Positions 45,605 through 55,117 of a DNA stretch of 64,000 bases are shown here, one piece after another (position 1 is the first letter of the stretch; the number at the start of each line of letters is the position of its first letter). The stretch is from positions 1,302,001-1,366,000 of the forward strand of contig NZ_CM003594.1 of assembly GCF_001435295.1 (NCBI RefSeq), in the 5' to 3' direction. The notes beneath the pieces are model-generated. The model had not been told where the DNA came from, did no database searches, and was given only the letters and a program-made list of their open reading frames with translations. A program made the position numbers and the translations under genes. Source of the stretch: Psychrobacter sp. P11F6 (GTDB lineage: Bacteria > Pseudomonadota > Gammaproteobacteria > Pseudomonadales > Moraxellaceae).

Positions 45605-47491
45605 TTAACGCTCAACTTGACTCACGTCACGTACCGCACCAGTATCGGCACTGGTAGTCATAGCAGCATAGGCACGTAGCGCAGGGGTCACATGACGGTC
45701 ACGGCTTACAGGCTTCCACGCATCGCGGCCACGAGCTTCCATCGCCTCGCGGCGAGTGGCCAAATCGGCATCACTGACTTGCATGTTGATCGTACGATTA
45801 GGAATGTCGATATGGATGGTATCGCCTTCTTCTACTAGACCAATGGCGCCGCCTTCAGCTGCTTCTGGGCTGGCATGACCGATTGATAGGCCTGATGTTC
45901 CACCAGAGAAGCGACCATCGGTGAGTAGGGCGCATTCTTTACCCAAGCCTTTTGACTTGAGGTAAGTGGTCGGATATAGCATCTCTTGCATACCAGGACC
46001 GCCTTTAGGGCCTTCGTAGCGGATGATAACCACATCACCTGCGACGATATTGTCAGCTAATACCGCAGCGACAGCATCGTCTTGTGACTCAAATAGGCGC
46101 GCGCGACCAGTAAATACTAGGATGCTGTCATCAACGCCTGCGGTTTTGACTACGCAGCCACGCTCAGCGATATTGCCATACAATACGGCTAATCCACCAT
46201 CTGTAGAATAGGCATGTTGGGCACTACGGATGCAACCTGACTCACGGTTGACGTCGAGGTTTGACCATTCTTTTGATTGCGAAAACGCCTCAGTAGTACG
46301 TACGCCACCCGGTGCTGCAAGGAAGCGTGCGCGTGCCTCTTGATTATCAGGATTCATGATGTCCCATTTATCAATCGCGGCTTTCATCGTTGGACTATGG
46401 ATGGTCGGCACGTCAGTTTTGAGTAAGCCTGCACGATCAAGCTCGGCCAATAACGCAAAGACACCGCCAGCACGATGCACATCTTCCATATGGTATTTCT
46501 GCGAGGCAGGGGCGACTTTTGCAAGGCAAGGTACACCGCGACTTAGACGATCGATATCTGACATTTTGAAATCGACTTCTGCTTCGTTAGCAGCCGCTAA
46601 CAGATGCAAAATAGTATTGGTTGAGCCACCCATCGCGATATCTAAGGTCATCGCGTTTTCAAAAGCCGCTTTGCTAGCGATTGAGCGTGGCAATACTGAA
46701 TCATCATCTTGCTCATAGCGACGTTTGGCAAGCGAGACAATGGTGCGTCCTGCTTCTAAAAACAGCTCACGGCGTAATGAATGAGTTGCCAATAGCGAGC
46801 CATTACCCGGTAATGCCAAGCCCAACGCTTCGGTTAAGCAGTTCATTGAGTTAGCAGTAAACATACCAGAGCACGAACCACAAGTTGGGCAGGCTGAGGC
46901 TTCGATAGCGGCGACATCTGCATCACTAATGCTGTCATCAGCGGCATCCATCATCGCATCGACAAGGTCAAGCTTACGAATCGCACTACTGTCACTACCA
47001 TCGGTATTATGGCTCTTACCAACTGTGCTGGCTAAGATTTTGCCCGCTTCCATTGGGCCACCTGAAATAAACACTACTGGAATATTGAGGCGCATGGCTG
47101 CCATCAACATACCCGGCGTTATTTTATCGCAGTTGGAGATACAAACTAAGGCATCTGCGCAATGGGCATTGACCATGTATTCTACAGAGTCGGCAATCAA
47201 ATCGCGACTTGGCAGTGAGTACAACATACCGCTATGACCCATGGCAATACCATCATCGACCGCAATGGTATTGAACTCTTTAGCCACGCCGCCTGCTTGT
47301 TCAATTTCACGTGCGACCAGTTGCCCCAAGTCTTTTAGATGCACATGGCCGGGTACGAACTGGGTAAACGAGTTGGCAATCGCAATGATTGGTTTGCCAA
47401 AGTCGCCATCAGTCATGCCAGTCGCACGCCATAATGCGCGCGCGCCTGCCATATTACGGCCGCCAGTAGAGGTTTTTGAGCGATAATCCAT
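45605..47491 (-). CDS. ilvD: Dihydroxy-acid dehydratase
   Basis: A 628-aa Fe-S enzyme of valine, leucine and isoleucine synthesis that dehydrates dihydroxy acids. Signatures are [13 protein letters not shown] (about 119-131), [19 protein letters not shown] with the cluster Cys, and the C-terminal [10 protein letters not shown] segment. The sequence is full length with no frameshift. It starts at an ATG at 47491 with an AAGGA site upstream. It is alone here: no ilvA, ilvC or ilvBN is adjacent. No leader-peptide attenuator is visible upstream. Confidence 0.97.
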   Translation of the reverse strand: MDYRSKTSTGGRNMAGARALWRATGMTDGDFGKPIIAIANSFTQFVPGHVHLKDLGQLVAREIEQAGGVAKEFNTIAVDDGIAMGHSGMLYSLPSRDLIADSVEYMVNAHCADALVCISNCDKITPGMLMAAMRLNIPVVFISGGPMEAGKILASTVGKSHNTDGSDSSAIRKLDLVDAMMDAADDSISDADVAAIEASACPTCGSCSGMFTANSMNCLTEALGLALPGNGSLLATHSLRRELFLEAGRTIVSLAKRRYEQDDDSVLPRSIASKAAFENAMTLDIAMGGSTNTILHLLAAANEAEVDFKMSDIDRLSRGVPCLAKVAPASQKYHMEDVHRAGGVFALLAELDRAGLLKTDVPTIHSPTMKAAIDKWDIMNPDNQEARARFLAAPGGVRTTEAFSQSKEWSNLDVNRESGCIRSAQHAYSTDGGLAVLYGNIAERGCVVKTAGVDDSILVFTGRARLFESQDDAVAAVLADNIVAGDVVIIRYEGPKGGPGMQEMLYPTTYLKSKGLGKECALLTDGRFSGGTSGLSIGHASPEAAEGGAIGLVEEGDTIHIDIPNRTINMQVSDADLATRREAMEARGRDAWKPVSRDRHVTPALRAYAAMTTSADTGAVRDVSQVER

Positions 47492-47696
47492 GTGATATTC
47501 CTTACAAATAGGCGAGGTTTGTGAAAATGTGCACCCTCAATTTTAATATTGATAGTGTGCTTTTTATAAAATGCGAGGACTAGTGAATAATACTAGGTCG
47601 TTACCATACCATTAGATATGAGTCACTGAAAACTACTCATTGATAATGCCAAGGCAATAGTAGTCATAACATCGTAAGTATTTGGAAGATAAGGTG

Positions 47697-48491
47697 TTAT
47701 TCGACGCGCTCTACTATCGCCGCCTCGAACCAAGGTAGCTCTATTTTGTCCGCTTCCAATTTAGCGATAACCACTAACGCATGAGTCGCTGGCAAGCATT
47801 GATAATCAGCGTTTGCTTCAATACGAAGTAGTTGCTCATTGCCTTCAGCTTGTTCATCTATACTGATTAAGGTTTGCTTATTATTTTTGTAGAGTACATC
47901 GATACGACCAAAAAACTGCCAATCTTTAAAAGCGGCTGTAATAGCATCTGCTTCATTCTGGGTATAAAGCTGTTGGGTGTCTTTGCCTGTATTGGTCCAA
48001 TGCAAGCGTACGGCTAACTGCAACGCTTCGCTAAAAACCACCAATGACCCGATGATTTTGACATGCCAAGGGCTGCTTATTAGTGCTTCGTTAATACCAA
48101 TCAGCTTGGCTGCTTCATGAGCGCTCATGGGCGTATTGAACTGTGACAGGAGGGCGGGTGTGAGCGGATTCGCTTGCTTAATCGCATCATTTAAACTGTC
48201 GTAATGATATAAGAACGGTAGTGGTAAATCCTGTGTGACCGTCTTTTTAGTTATTTTGCAATTGTGTATTTTCCAACCAATCGTCTTGTCGCTTAGTGCT
48301 TCGGCCAGAATGAGCGCGTTAGGTTCAATGCTTTGAGTGGGGGCTTGAGTCTCATTTTCAGTCTCAGCGCTGCTTGGTTGTTTTTCATTATTGAATACAG
48401 AGCCAGCTGTGACAGACGTTTGCGCTGCTTGAGCAGGTTCTGTATAAATGTTACTCATATTTGATTGAGTCGGCAAAATAGACGAATCCAT
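47697..48491 (-). CDS. Hypothetical protein, Gln/Ser/Thr-rich N-terminus
   Basis: A 264-aa protein I do not recognise. Residues 1-70 are polar and low-complexity (Gln, Ser, Glu, Thr). Residues about 75-264 look folded: WKIHNCKITKK, DSLNDAIKQANPLTPAL, HEAAKLIGINEALISSPWHVKIIG and a final beta-rich part with LPWFEAAIVERV. No signal peptide or membrane helix. Three ATG or TTG starts are possible (48554 TTG, 48491, 48458), none with a clear ribosome site; I chose 48491 as the first ATG. It is divergent from the HIT gene. Confidence 0.55.
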   Translation of the reverse strand: MDSSILPTQSNMSNIYTEPAQAAQTSVTAGSVFNNEKQPSSAETENETQAPTQSIEPNALILAEALSDKTIGWKIHNCKITKKTVTQDLPLPFLYHYDSLNDAIKQANPLTPALLSQFNTPMSAHEAAKLIGINEALISSPWHVKIIGSLVVFSEALQLAVRLHWTNTGKDTQQLYTQNEADAITAAFKDWQFFGRIDVLYKNNKQTLISIDEQAEGNEQLLRIEANADYQCLPATHALVVIAKLEADKIELPWFEAAIVERVE

Positions 48492-48716
48492 AAACGTAGC
48501 GTTGTTAAAGTAGAGGGTTAATATAACATTTAAAGCGCCTGACTCGCCAACCAAATTAGTGAGCTACCGCGATTAGCTTACGTATTGCTAATTTTTAATA
48601 ACGAGTGCTATAGCAACTTGTGCTTAAACGACATTTCGTCCACTATATTACAGGCTATTCCATCCCTTCTAAAAGCTGTCGAGCAACCAATAATCAAACA
48701 AGTAAAGGAAAGAATA

Positions 48717-49157
48717 ATGACCCAAGCCAATGAGCAAGCCGCGTATGACGATAACAATATCTTTGCCAAAATGCTAAACGGTGACATCCCCTATCACAAA
48801 GTCTACGAAGATGATAAAACCCTTGCCTTTATGGATATCATGCCACAAGCAGAGGGGCATGTGCTGGTGATTCCTAAGCAAAAAGCCGTTGATTTGGCGG
48901 ATCTTGAACCAGAGTATGCCGCAGCGGTGTTAATGACCGCTAAAAAAGTCATGCAAGCACAGCGTCAAGTATTTGCGCGTGAAGGCATTATTCAGATGCA
49001 ATTAAATGGTAGCGAGGCGGGTCAAACCGTTTTTCATTATCACGTGCATCTCATTCCATCGAGTATTCATGAGCTCGGTCGACATGCAGTGATCCAAGCT
49101 GATCACACAGAACTGGCTGAAACGGCAAAGCAACTTGCTGCTGCCATTACTATTTAG
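48717..49157 (+). CDS. HIT-family nucleotide-binding protein
   Basis: A 146-aa histidine-triad protein, the HINT type that hydrolyses nucleoside phosphoramidates. The HxHxHxx motif is FHYHVHLIP at about 103-111, with NIFAKMLNGDIP and HVLVIPKQKAVDL before it. The ATG at 48717 has AAAGGAA upstream; a longer in-frame opening from 48585 is not supported. Normal length. A terminator follows. Confidence 0.92.
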   Translation: MTQANEQAAYDDNNIFAKMLNGDIPYHKVYEDDKTLAFMDIMPQAEGHVLVIPKQKAVDLADLEPEYAAAVLMTAKKVMQAQRQVFAREGIIQMQLNGSEAGQTVFHYHVHLIPSSIHELGRHAVIQADHTELAETAKQLAAAITI

Positions 49158-49475
49158 TAATAAAAAAACGAGATATTGTCGAATTAACAAGCAAAACATA
49201 AATTGTTCCAGAAAAAAATAAAAAGGTCGCTAACAAGCGGCCTTTTTTATTACTTGGTAATAGTCATGTAACAATCGTTAAAGTCATGTTACAAGTTGGG
49301 CGCTTGTCTGGGGTTTTTGAACATAGTGTGATAAAAATTGTATTTATTTAATAATAACTGATGCATTTTCGCCTTTGTGAGTAACTTTTTATAAAAAAGG
49401 CACTGCTCCTTCTGATTATTAATCTTGATATCGAAGATTATTTTTCATTGCTACTTTTTGGGGATATCACTTTCT
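49158..49475. other. 318-bp gap with terminator
   Basis: The gap holds the HIT-gene terminator and the BCCT promoter region. A near-direct repeat AGTCATGTAACAA / AGTCATGTTACAA lies around 49262-49292. Nothing else stood out. Confidence 0.4.
49220..49248 (+). terminator. Terminator after the HIT gene
   Basis: A stem of 11 bp with one G-T pair (AAAAGGTCGCT against AGCGGCCTTTT), a 4-base loop and T-run. Confidence 0.8.
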
Positions 49476-51521
49476 ATGAGTAAATTACCTCGCTCCACTA
49501 TTTTGTTGCCAGTTTTTGTACCGGCAGCAGCGATTATGCTGCTATTGGTGATTGGCACAGCCATCAACCCTGACGCTGCTGGCGAGCTGTTCAGCAAAGT
49601 TTTGGCATTTACCACCGACACTTTCGGCTGGTTTTATATGTTGGCAGTCGCCATATTTTTGATGTTTATCATCGCCTTGGCATTTTCGCCTTATGGCAGT
49701 ATTAAATTGGGCCCTGACCATGCGGAGGCTGAGTATAAGTTTCTGGAATGGTTCGCCATGCTATTCTCCGCAGGCTACGGCATAGCCTTGCTGTTTTATG
49801 GCGTAGCAGAGCCCGTATTGCATTTTGCCAGTCCGCCACTTTCCACGCCGCAGACGATTGAAGCTGCTAAAGAAGCCATGCAAATTGCCTATTTTCATTG
49901 GGGTTTTCATATTTGGGCGATTTATGGCGTAGTAGGTTTGTCGCTGGCGTATTTCTCTTTTCGTCATGGCTTGCCACTGTCGGTACGCTCAACGCTATAT
50001 CCATTAATCGGTGACAAAATCTATGGCCCTATCGGACATACCGTTGATGTGTTTGCGATCGTGGGCACGATGTTTGGTATCGCCACCAGTTTGGGTCTAT
50101 CGGTGGCGCAAATTAACGCGGGTCTAAATTATTTGCTACCAGAGATGGTGCCAGTTAATACGACGGTGCAGGTTATTATCATTGCACTAGTGACTGCAGC
50201 TGCCTTAGTATCCGTGTTGGCAGGTATGGACAAAGGCGTCAAGCGCTTGTCTATCTTAAACATGGTATTGGCAACGGCACTGATGTTATTTGTCTTTATC
50301 GTTGGTCCATCGATCTTTATTCTCAATGCTTTTATGGAAAACACGGGCAGCTATCTGGGCAATATCGTTGAGCGTACTTTTAGCTTACAAGCGTATCAAT
50401 CGAGTGATTGGATCGGTAGTTGGACACTATTTATTTTTGCATGGACGATTGCTTGGGCGCCTTTTGTGGGTCTGTTCATTGCCAAGATCAGTCGCGGTCG
50501 CACCATTCGTGAGTTTGTATTGGGCGTCATGTTAGTGCCAACGCTGTTTACCTTCTTTTGGTTTTCGGTGTTTGGCGATACGGCACTACATATGATTATG
50601 GTCGATGGTTACGATGCGCTGATTAGCGAAGTGCAAAACAACCAAGCAATTGCGTTATTTAAATTGCTAGAGAATTTACCATTCACGCAGATTGTCTCAT
50701 CATTGACAGTACTGTTAATTATTACTTTTTTTGTGACGTCATCGGATTCAGGGTCATTAGTGATTGACTCGCTCGCTGCGGGTGGACGTAGTGATACGCC
50801 TTGGTGGCAGCGCTCGTTTTGGGTGGTAACTGAAGGGGCGGTCGCAGCGGTTCTACTTATCGCAGGCGGTCTAAGTGCACTACAAACAGCGGCTATCGTT
50901 AGTGCTTTACCGTTTGCGATCATTATATTGATTTCGACATTTGGTATGTGGCGCGCACTACGTATTGAAGGACATCGCAATCAAAGCCTAGCCAATGACA
51001 ATCATTTGCCGCCGCATCTACTTAAGCTTGACGCATGGCGTGATCGTATTGACTATATCACCAATCAACCAACGCGAGATAAAGTGCTGGGTTATATCAA
51101 AGGTACGGTTTTATCATCGATGCATGAGGTGGCAGAGAAGTTTGCCGAAACAGGCTGGTTGCCTGATGTAAATTATGATGAGGTCAATAACCGTGCTGTA
51201 TTGGAATTAAGACGCGGTGACAATGTAGAGTTCTGGTATGAAGTTCGTTTGTCAGAGCATGAAATTCCTGACTATTATACGGAAGATATGGCCAATGAAT
51301 TACCACAAGAGCACCATCATCGTGCTGAGGTGTATTTGCGCCGTGGTGGTCAAACCTATGATTTATATGGCTATCAATCAGAGTCGGTGATTAACGATAT
51401 TATTGATCAGTTCGAAAAATACCTACACTTCTTAAATGTGTCGCCAGATAGTTTGCCGTGGCGTATGCAGGAGCATGATGAGGACATCACACTAGAGCAG
51501 GGCAGTGTGTTTGATAAGTAA
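49476..51521 (+). CDS. BCCT-family choline/betaine transporter (BetT-like)
   Basis: A 681-aa inner-membrane transporter with about 12 helices in the first 510 residues. The family core is present: FLEWFAMLFSAGYGIALLF in outline, FHWGFHIWAIYGVVG, ATSLGLSVAQINAGLNYL and TSSDSGSLVID. The Trp-rich betaine-binding helix is present (FIFAWTIAWAPFVGLF). The C-terminal extension of about 170 residues is soluble and acidic, the BetT-type regulatory tail. The ATG at 49476 was chosen over a GTG/ATG at 49425. It should import choline or betaine for osmoprotection. No betA or betB is adjacent. Confidence 0.9.
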   Translation: MSKLPRSTILLPVFVPAAAIMLLLVIGTAINPDAAGELFSKVLAFTTDTFGWFYMLAVAIFLMFIIALAFSPYGSIKLGPDHAEAEYKFLEWFAMLFSAGYGIALLFYGVAEPVLHFASPPLSTPQTIEAAKEAMQIAYFHWGFHIWAIYGVVGLSLAYFSFRHGLPLSVRSTLYPLIGDKIYGPIGHTVDVFAIVGTMFGIATSLGLSVAQINAGLNYLLPEMVPVNTTVQVIIIALVTAAALVSVLAGMDKGVKRLSILNMVLATALMLFVFIVGPSIFILNAFMENTGSYLGNIVERTFSLQAYQSSDWIGSWTLFIFAWTIAWAPFVGLFIAKISRGRTIREFVLGVMLVPTLFTFFWFSVFGDTALHMIMVDGYDALISEVQNNQAIALFKLLENLPFTQIVSSLTVLLIITFFVTSSDSGSLVIDSLAAGGRSDTPWWQRSFWVVTEGAVAAVLLIAGGLSALQTAAIVSALPFAIIILISTFGMWRALRIEGHRNQSLANDNHLPPHLLKLDAWRDRIDYITNQPTRDKVLGYIKGTVLSSMHEVAEKFAETGWLPDVNYDEVNNRAVLELRRGDNVEFWYEVRLSEHEIPDYYTEDMANELPQEHHHRAEVYLRRGGQTYDLYGYQSESVINDIIDQFEKYLHFLNVSPDSLPWRMQEHDEDITLEQGSVFDK

Positions 51522-51604
51522 GGGTGCACTGTTGAAAGCGTAGTGTTTCGTAATGCAAGTTATTCACGTTAATAGCTTGCAATATGCGTACGATTCCTTA
51601 GAAT

Positions 51605-51653
51605 AACGGCTTGTTTTTATTATCTTATTTTAATTAATGGCAAGCCGTTTTTT
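51605..51653 (+). terminator. Terminator-like hairpin touching the dusB start
   Basis: Arms AACGGCTTG and CAAGCCGTT pair perfectly over 9 bp around a 27-base loop. A run of six T directly abuts the ATG of dusB at 51654. It may be the BCCT-gene terminator, an attenuator, or both. Confidence 0.65.
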
Positions 51654-52685
51654 ATGTCTACTGATTCCCCTGATTTACCGTCGTCTTTGCCCGTATCTGA
51701 CCATCCATTATTGCAGCCATTGGTCATTGGCGGCCTGACGATTGAAAACCGCCTCATGGTTGCTCCTATGGCGGGCGTGACAGACAATCCTTTTCGGCGA
51801 TTGTGTAAATCATTTGGTGCCGGTCATGCGGTGAGTGAAATGATTATCGCTGATACGGCGCTTTACGCGCGCAAAAAATCCTTGTATCGTGCCAATTTTG
51901 ACAATGAAATTGCGCCTATTTCAGCGCAAATTGCAGGGGCTGAGCCTGATAAATTGGCAGAAGCGGCACGTTATCAGATTGATAATGGCGCGCAAATTAT
52001 TGATATCAATATGGGCTGCCCTGCCAAAAAAGTCTGCCGTAGGCTGGCAGGTTCGGCACTGTTGCAAGACGAAGATTTGGTTGCCCGTTTACTCGATGCG
52101 GCGGTAAATAGCGTAAATGCCCCCGTGACCTTAAAAACGCGATTGGGCTATGAGAATGGTCGTGAGAATATCTTGCGTGTGGCGAAGCGCGCTGAGCAAG
52201 CAGGTATTGCAGCGATTGCCATTCATGGGCGCACGCGCGAGGATATGTATACTGGCGAGGCGCGTTATGAGCTGATACGCGAAGTCAAAGAAAGCATCAA
52301 TATTCCCGTCATTGCCAATGGCGATATCGATAGCGCGCAAAAAGCCCAGCGTGTCTATGAGTTGACAGGTTGTGATGCTGTGATGATTGGGCGTGCTGCC
52401 CAAGGACAACCGTGGATATTCCGTGATATCGAGCACTTCTTACGCACTGGTGAGAGTCTTGATGCACCGAGCGTCAGTGAGATAAAAGAGATCGTATTGG
52501 CGCATTTGCAAGAGCTATATGACTTTTATGGTGAGTACTCTGGCTGCCGTATCGCTCGCAAGCACATTGCTTGGTATACCACAGGCATTCCTAATTCTAA
52601 TGCTTTTCGCCAAGCAATGTATGGCGAAGAAAGTACCGCTGGACAGTTTCGCGTGGTCGAAGATTTTTTGCAGGCGCACGAATAG
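51654..52685 (+). CDS. dusB: tRNA-dihydrouridine synthase B
   Basis: A 343-aa flavin enzyme that reduces uridines in the tRNA D-loop. The N-terminal TIENRLMVAPMAGVTDNPFRR and INMGCPAKKV with the catalytic Cys near 122, then LKTRLGY, HGRTREDMYTG and VIANGDIDS are the Dus family signatures; the DusB call rests on AKKVCRRLAGSALLQ. It lacks a visible Shine-Dalgarno: the U-run of a hairpin immediately precedes the ATG. fis, often next to dusB, is not adjacent here. Confidence 0.95.
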   Translation: MSTDSPDLPSSLPVSDHPLLQPLVIGGLTIENRLMVAPMAGVTDNPFRRLCKSFGAGHAVSEMIIADTALYARKKSLYRANFDNEIAPISAQIAGAEPDKLAEAARYQIDNGAQIIDINMGCPAKKVCRRLAGSALLQDEDLVARLLDAAVNSVNAPVTLKTRLGYENGRENILRVAKRAEQAGIAAIAIHGRTREDMYTGEARYELIREVKESINIPVIANGDIDSAQKAQRVYELTGCDAVMIGRAAQGQPWIFRDIEHFLRTGESLDAPSVSEIKEIVLAHLQELYDFYGEYSGCRIARKHIAWYTTGIPNSNAFRQAMYGEESTAGQFRVVEDFLQAHE

Positions 52686-52735
52686 TAAGTGAGCAAACGG
52701 CTCATGCTAAGCGTTTGTTAAATGATAAAAAATCT

Positions 52736-53125
52736 TTAAAAATCATCCGCTTTAGCGGTATGTGGTTCTTTTTTGAGCACTGTATTTTCTTTTTGCCAAG
52801 GAAATTTGCCTTCTAACTCTACTTGTAGTGACAAGCTCAAAAAAGTCCGAATGAGTACGATAAAACCTAGTACTAAAACGCTGCGAAACGTCGGTTCTGT
52901 GACGACAGTCGCCATAATATCAGCGGCGATGAGGACTTCTAATCCTAACAAAATAGATTTACCCACAGTTTGTCTGATTTCGATATAGGTCTCGTGATTA
53001 AAACTACTGGTTAGGCGAATCCCTCGATAAAAAGCAAAAAACAGTCCAAAAAACATAATAAGTACGCCAATGACCTCGACTATCTTAGCAATTAAATCAA
53101 TGTAATGAGCTAGAGTTGCAATCAA
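52736..53125 (-). CDS. DUF1622 inner-membrane protein
   Basis: A 129-aa inner-membrane protein with three predicted helices (YIDLIAKIVEVIGVLIMFFG; SILLGLEVLIAADIM; SVLVLGFIVLIRTFLSLSL). The IRQTVGKSILLGLEVLIAADI block is the DUF1622 core. No known function. It is convergent with dusB. The C-terminal 20 residues are charged and probably cytoplasmic. Confidence 0.85.
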   Translation of the reverse strand: MIATLAHYIDLIAKIVEVIGVLIMFFGLFFAFYRGIRLTSSFNHETYIEIRQTVGKSILLGLEVLIAADIMATVVTEPTFRSVLVLGFIVLIRTFLSLSLQVELEGKFPWQKENTVLKKEPHTAKADDF

Positions 53126-53314
53126 AATAGATACTCCTTATCGATGCTCGGTGAAAAGCGTAAGTCTGCGCAATACTGCGATTATACGTTTATCAATCCT
53201 TATAATCGTCAAATTATATAGCTAAGACGGCTGTTTTGTTCACTTTCAGCCATACTTTTTTGCTATGCTGTAATCGAACATTCATAGGCATAGAACCAAC
53301 AAAAAGGATTTTTT

Positions 53315-54202
53315 ATGGCCAATCCCTCAAAAAAAGCAATCAACAAAGCGGTCAAAGATAAGCATATCATTATCACAGGGGCATCAAGCGGTATTGGTGA
53401 GCGTACAGCATATTTACTTAGTGAATGCGGTGCGCATGTTATCTTATTAGCACGTACCGAAGACAAACTAAAAGCCGTTAAAGAAAGTATCGAGGAGCTT
53501 GGTGGCAATGCCAGTTATTACCCTTGTGATTTAACCAATATGGATGATATCGAAAAAGTTAGCACGCAAATTTTGGCAGATTTCGGACATGTTGATGTCT
53601 TGGTCAATAACGCTGGTCGTTCAATTCGGCGCTCGGTTCACGAGTCTATTGATCGTTTCCATGATTTTGAGCGTACAATGGATATCAATTACTTTGGCGC
53701 GGTTAAAATAGTTCTTGGGTTTTTGCCGACGATGATTGAACGTCAGACTGGTCAAATTGTGAATATTTCCTCTATTGGTGTACTGGCAAACAGTCCGCGT
53801 TTTGCCGCTTATGTCGCCTCAAAATCGGCATTGGATGCTTTTAGCCGCTGCCTAGCTGCTGAAGTGAAGGGCGATAATGTGACGATCACCAATATCTTTA
53901 TGCCATTGGTGCGTACGCCGATGATTGAGCCAACTAAGTTATACCGCTACATGCCAGCGCTTATGCCGGATGAGGCGGCGATGATGGTTGCCAAAGCGAT
54001 TGTCCATAAACCAAACAGTATTGCCAGTAACATGGGTAAATTTGCCTCGGCGACGTATTCATTAGCCCCAGCGATCAACGTTGGTATTCAGTCGATGGGT
54101 TACCGTATTTTCCCAAGTACTCGCGCTGGATTGACTACCGATAAGAAGCCAAACCTTGCTCAGCGTGCCTTTGCCAGAATACTTCCTGGTGAGCATCATT
54201 AG
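53315..54202 (+). CDS. Acr1-like fatty acyl-CoA reductase (SDR)
   Basis: A 295-aa NADPH-dependent short-chain dehydrogenase. ITGASSGIGERTAYLL is the cofactor site; NNAGRSIRRSVHESIDRF, HDFERTMDINYFGAVK, ISSIGVLANSPRFAAYVASKSAL with the catalytic Ser/Tyr/Lys, and the final ILPGEHH all line up, from memory, with Acinetobacter Acr1, which makes fatty aldehydes for wax esters. No membrane helix is visible. It has an AAAGGA site. A terminator follows. The substrate is inferred. Confidence 0.8.
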   Translation: MANPSKKAINKAVKDKHIIITGASSGIGERTAYLLSECGAHVILLARTEDKLKAVKESIEELGGNASYYPCDLTNMDDIEKVSTQILADFGHVDVLVNNAGRSIRRSVHESIDRFHDFERTMDINYFGAVKIVLGFLPTMIERQTGQIVNISSIGVLANSPRFAAYVASKSALDAFSRCLAAEVKGDNVTITNIFMPLVRTPMIEPTKLYRYMPALMPDEAAMMVAKAIVHKPNSIASNMGKFASATYSLAPAINVGIQSMGYRIFPSTRAGLTTDKKPNLAQRAFARILPGEHH

Positions 54203-54233
54203 AATAGGCTGTATATGAGCCTTGATTTAGAAT

Positions 54234-54261
54234 AAAAAAGGACGCTGCGGTGTCCTTTTTT
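54234..54261 (+). terminator. Terminator after the Acr1-like gene
   Basis: A perfect 10-bp stem (AAAAAAGGAC and complement) around an 8-base loop with a T-run. Confidence 0.85.
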
Positions 54262-54463
54262 AACGCCTTAAAAATTATTAATGTTGATACAAAAGAGGAG
54301 AGAGGGCAGTAGCAGCCTTTTGTTCTTAACGCTTTATTATGATCAACACCTATTTATAACTGTCTACCATCATCACTCTTATGGGAACTAAAGTGTTTTC
54401 AACTCAAATTTAGATGTGGTACGAACATTAGGTCATAAGTCGTTTTGGGTCATAAATGAGTCA

Positions 54464-54495
54464 ATCATGGCAGCTCAAATCGTGATTGCCATGAT
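54464..54495. repeat. Perfect 9-bp hairpin of unknown role
   Basis: Arms ATCATGGCA and TGCCATGAT around a 14-base loop, with no T-run. Confidence 0.5.
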
Positions 54496-54572
54496 GTTAG
54501 GTCCTGTATGAGTCAGGATAATGTTTAAGGCATATTTCAGTTGGCTTATCATTAAATCTCCGCCTTTAACAC

Positions 54573-54851
54573 TTATGTCCTGTAAAGTACTTTAACCACA
54601 TGCCAGCCAAATTTGGTTTTTACCAAATGTGGGGTGAAGAGTTTGCCGCTAAAGCAGATTTTATCAAATGCTGGTACCATGTCACCTTGTTGAAACTCAC
54701 CTAAGCTACCGCCTTTTTTACCTGATGGGCAGGTTGAATGTCGTTTCGCCAGCACATCGAACTTAGCGCCTTTTTGAAGCTTGGCAATAATGTCTTCAGC
54801 CTGCTCTTTGTGTTTTACTAAAATGTGTAATGCGCTAGCTGTACGAGCCAT
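54573..54851 (-). CDS. ppiC: Parvulin-type peptidyl-prolyl isomerase
   Basis: A 92-aa stand-alone rotamase, the size of PpiC. The domain is complete: SALHILVKHKEQAEDI, LAKRHSTCPSGKKGGSLGEF, GDMVPAFDKICF and FGWHVVKVL. There is no signal peptide, so it acts in the cytoplasm. It is single and monocistronic. Confidence 0.93.
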   Translation of the reverse strand: MARTASALHILVKHKEQAEDIIAKLQKGAKFDVLAKRHSTCPSGKKGGSLGEFQQGDMVPAFDKICFSGKLFTPHLVKTKFGWHVVKVLYRT

Positions 54852-55117
54852 AATGTAAACCTTTCATAAAATATCGATTATCGGGGCATTATATCACGGC
54901 TTATCTTGGTTGCTAACTTCACTTGTATGCGCTATTTTCTCAAAAGTCATTATCTACACAGGGGCTACTATTTGGATGAGAATTGGTGTCTTTTGAATGT
55001 TGCTGTTATTACATCGGTGCAATGCATTTGGTTGGGTGGCTTACGAGCCCAATCAAGCCTAATGGTTAGGCATTAAGCGCTTTGCTAACTTTTTAATATC
55101 GTTATTCCCAACAGGAT

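Larger units (their letters stand above)
54203..54572. other. 370-bp gap with hairpin
   Basis: It holds the Acr1-gene terminator and a 9-bp hairpin at 54464-54495. No gene was found. Confidence 0.4.

Noticed and set aside
55031..55071. Possible integron attC site (GTTGGGT, GCCTAA-TGG-TTAGGC)
   Set aside because: The 6-bp dyads are real but the paired 7-bp core sites and the 60-bp spacing of attC are not met.
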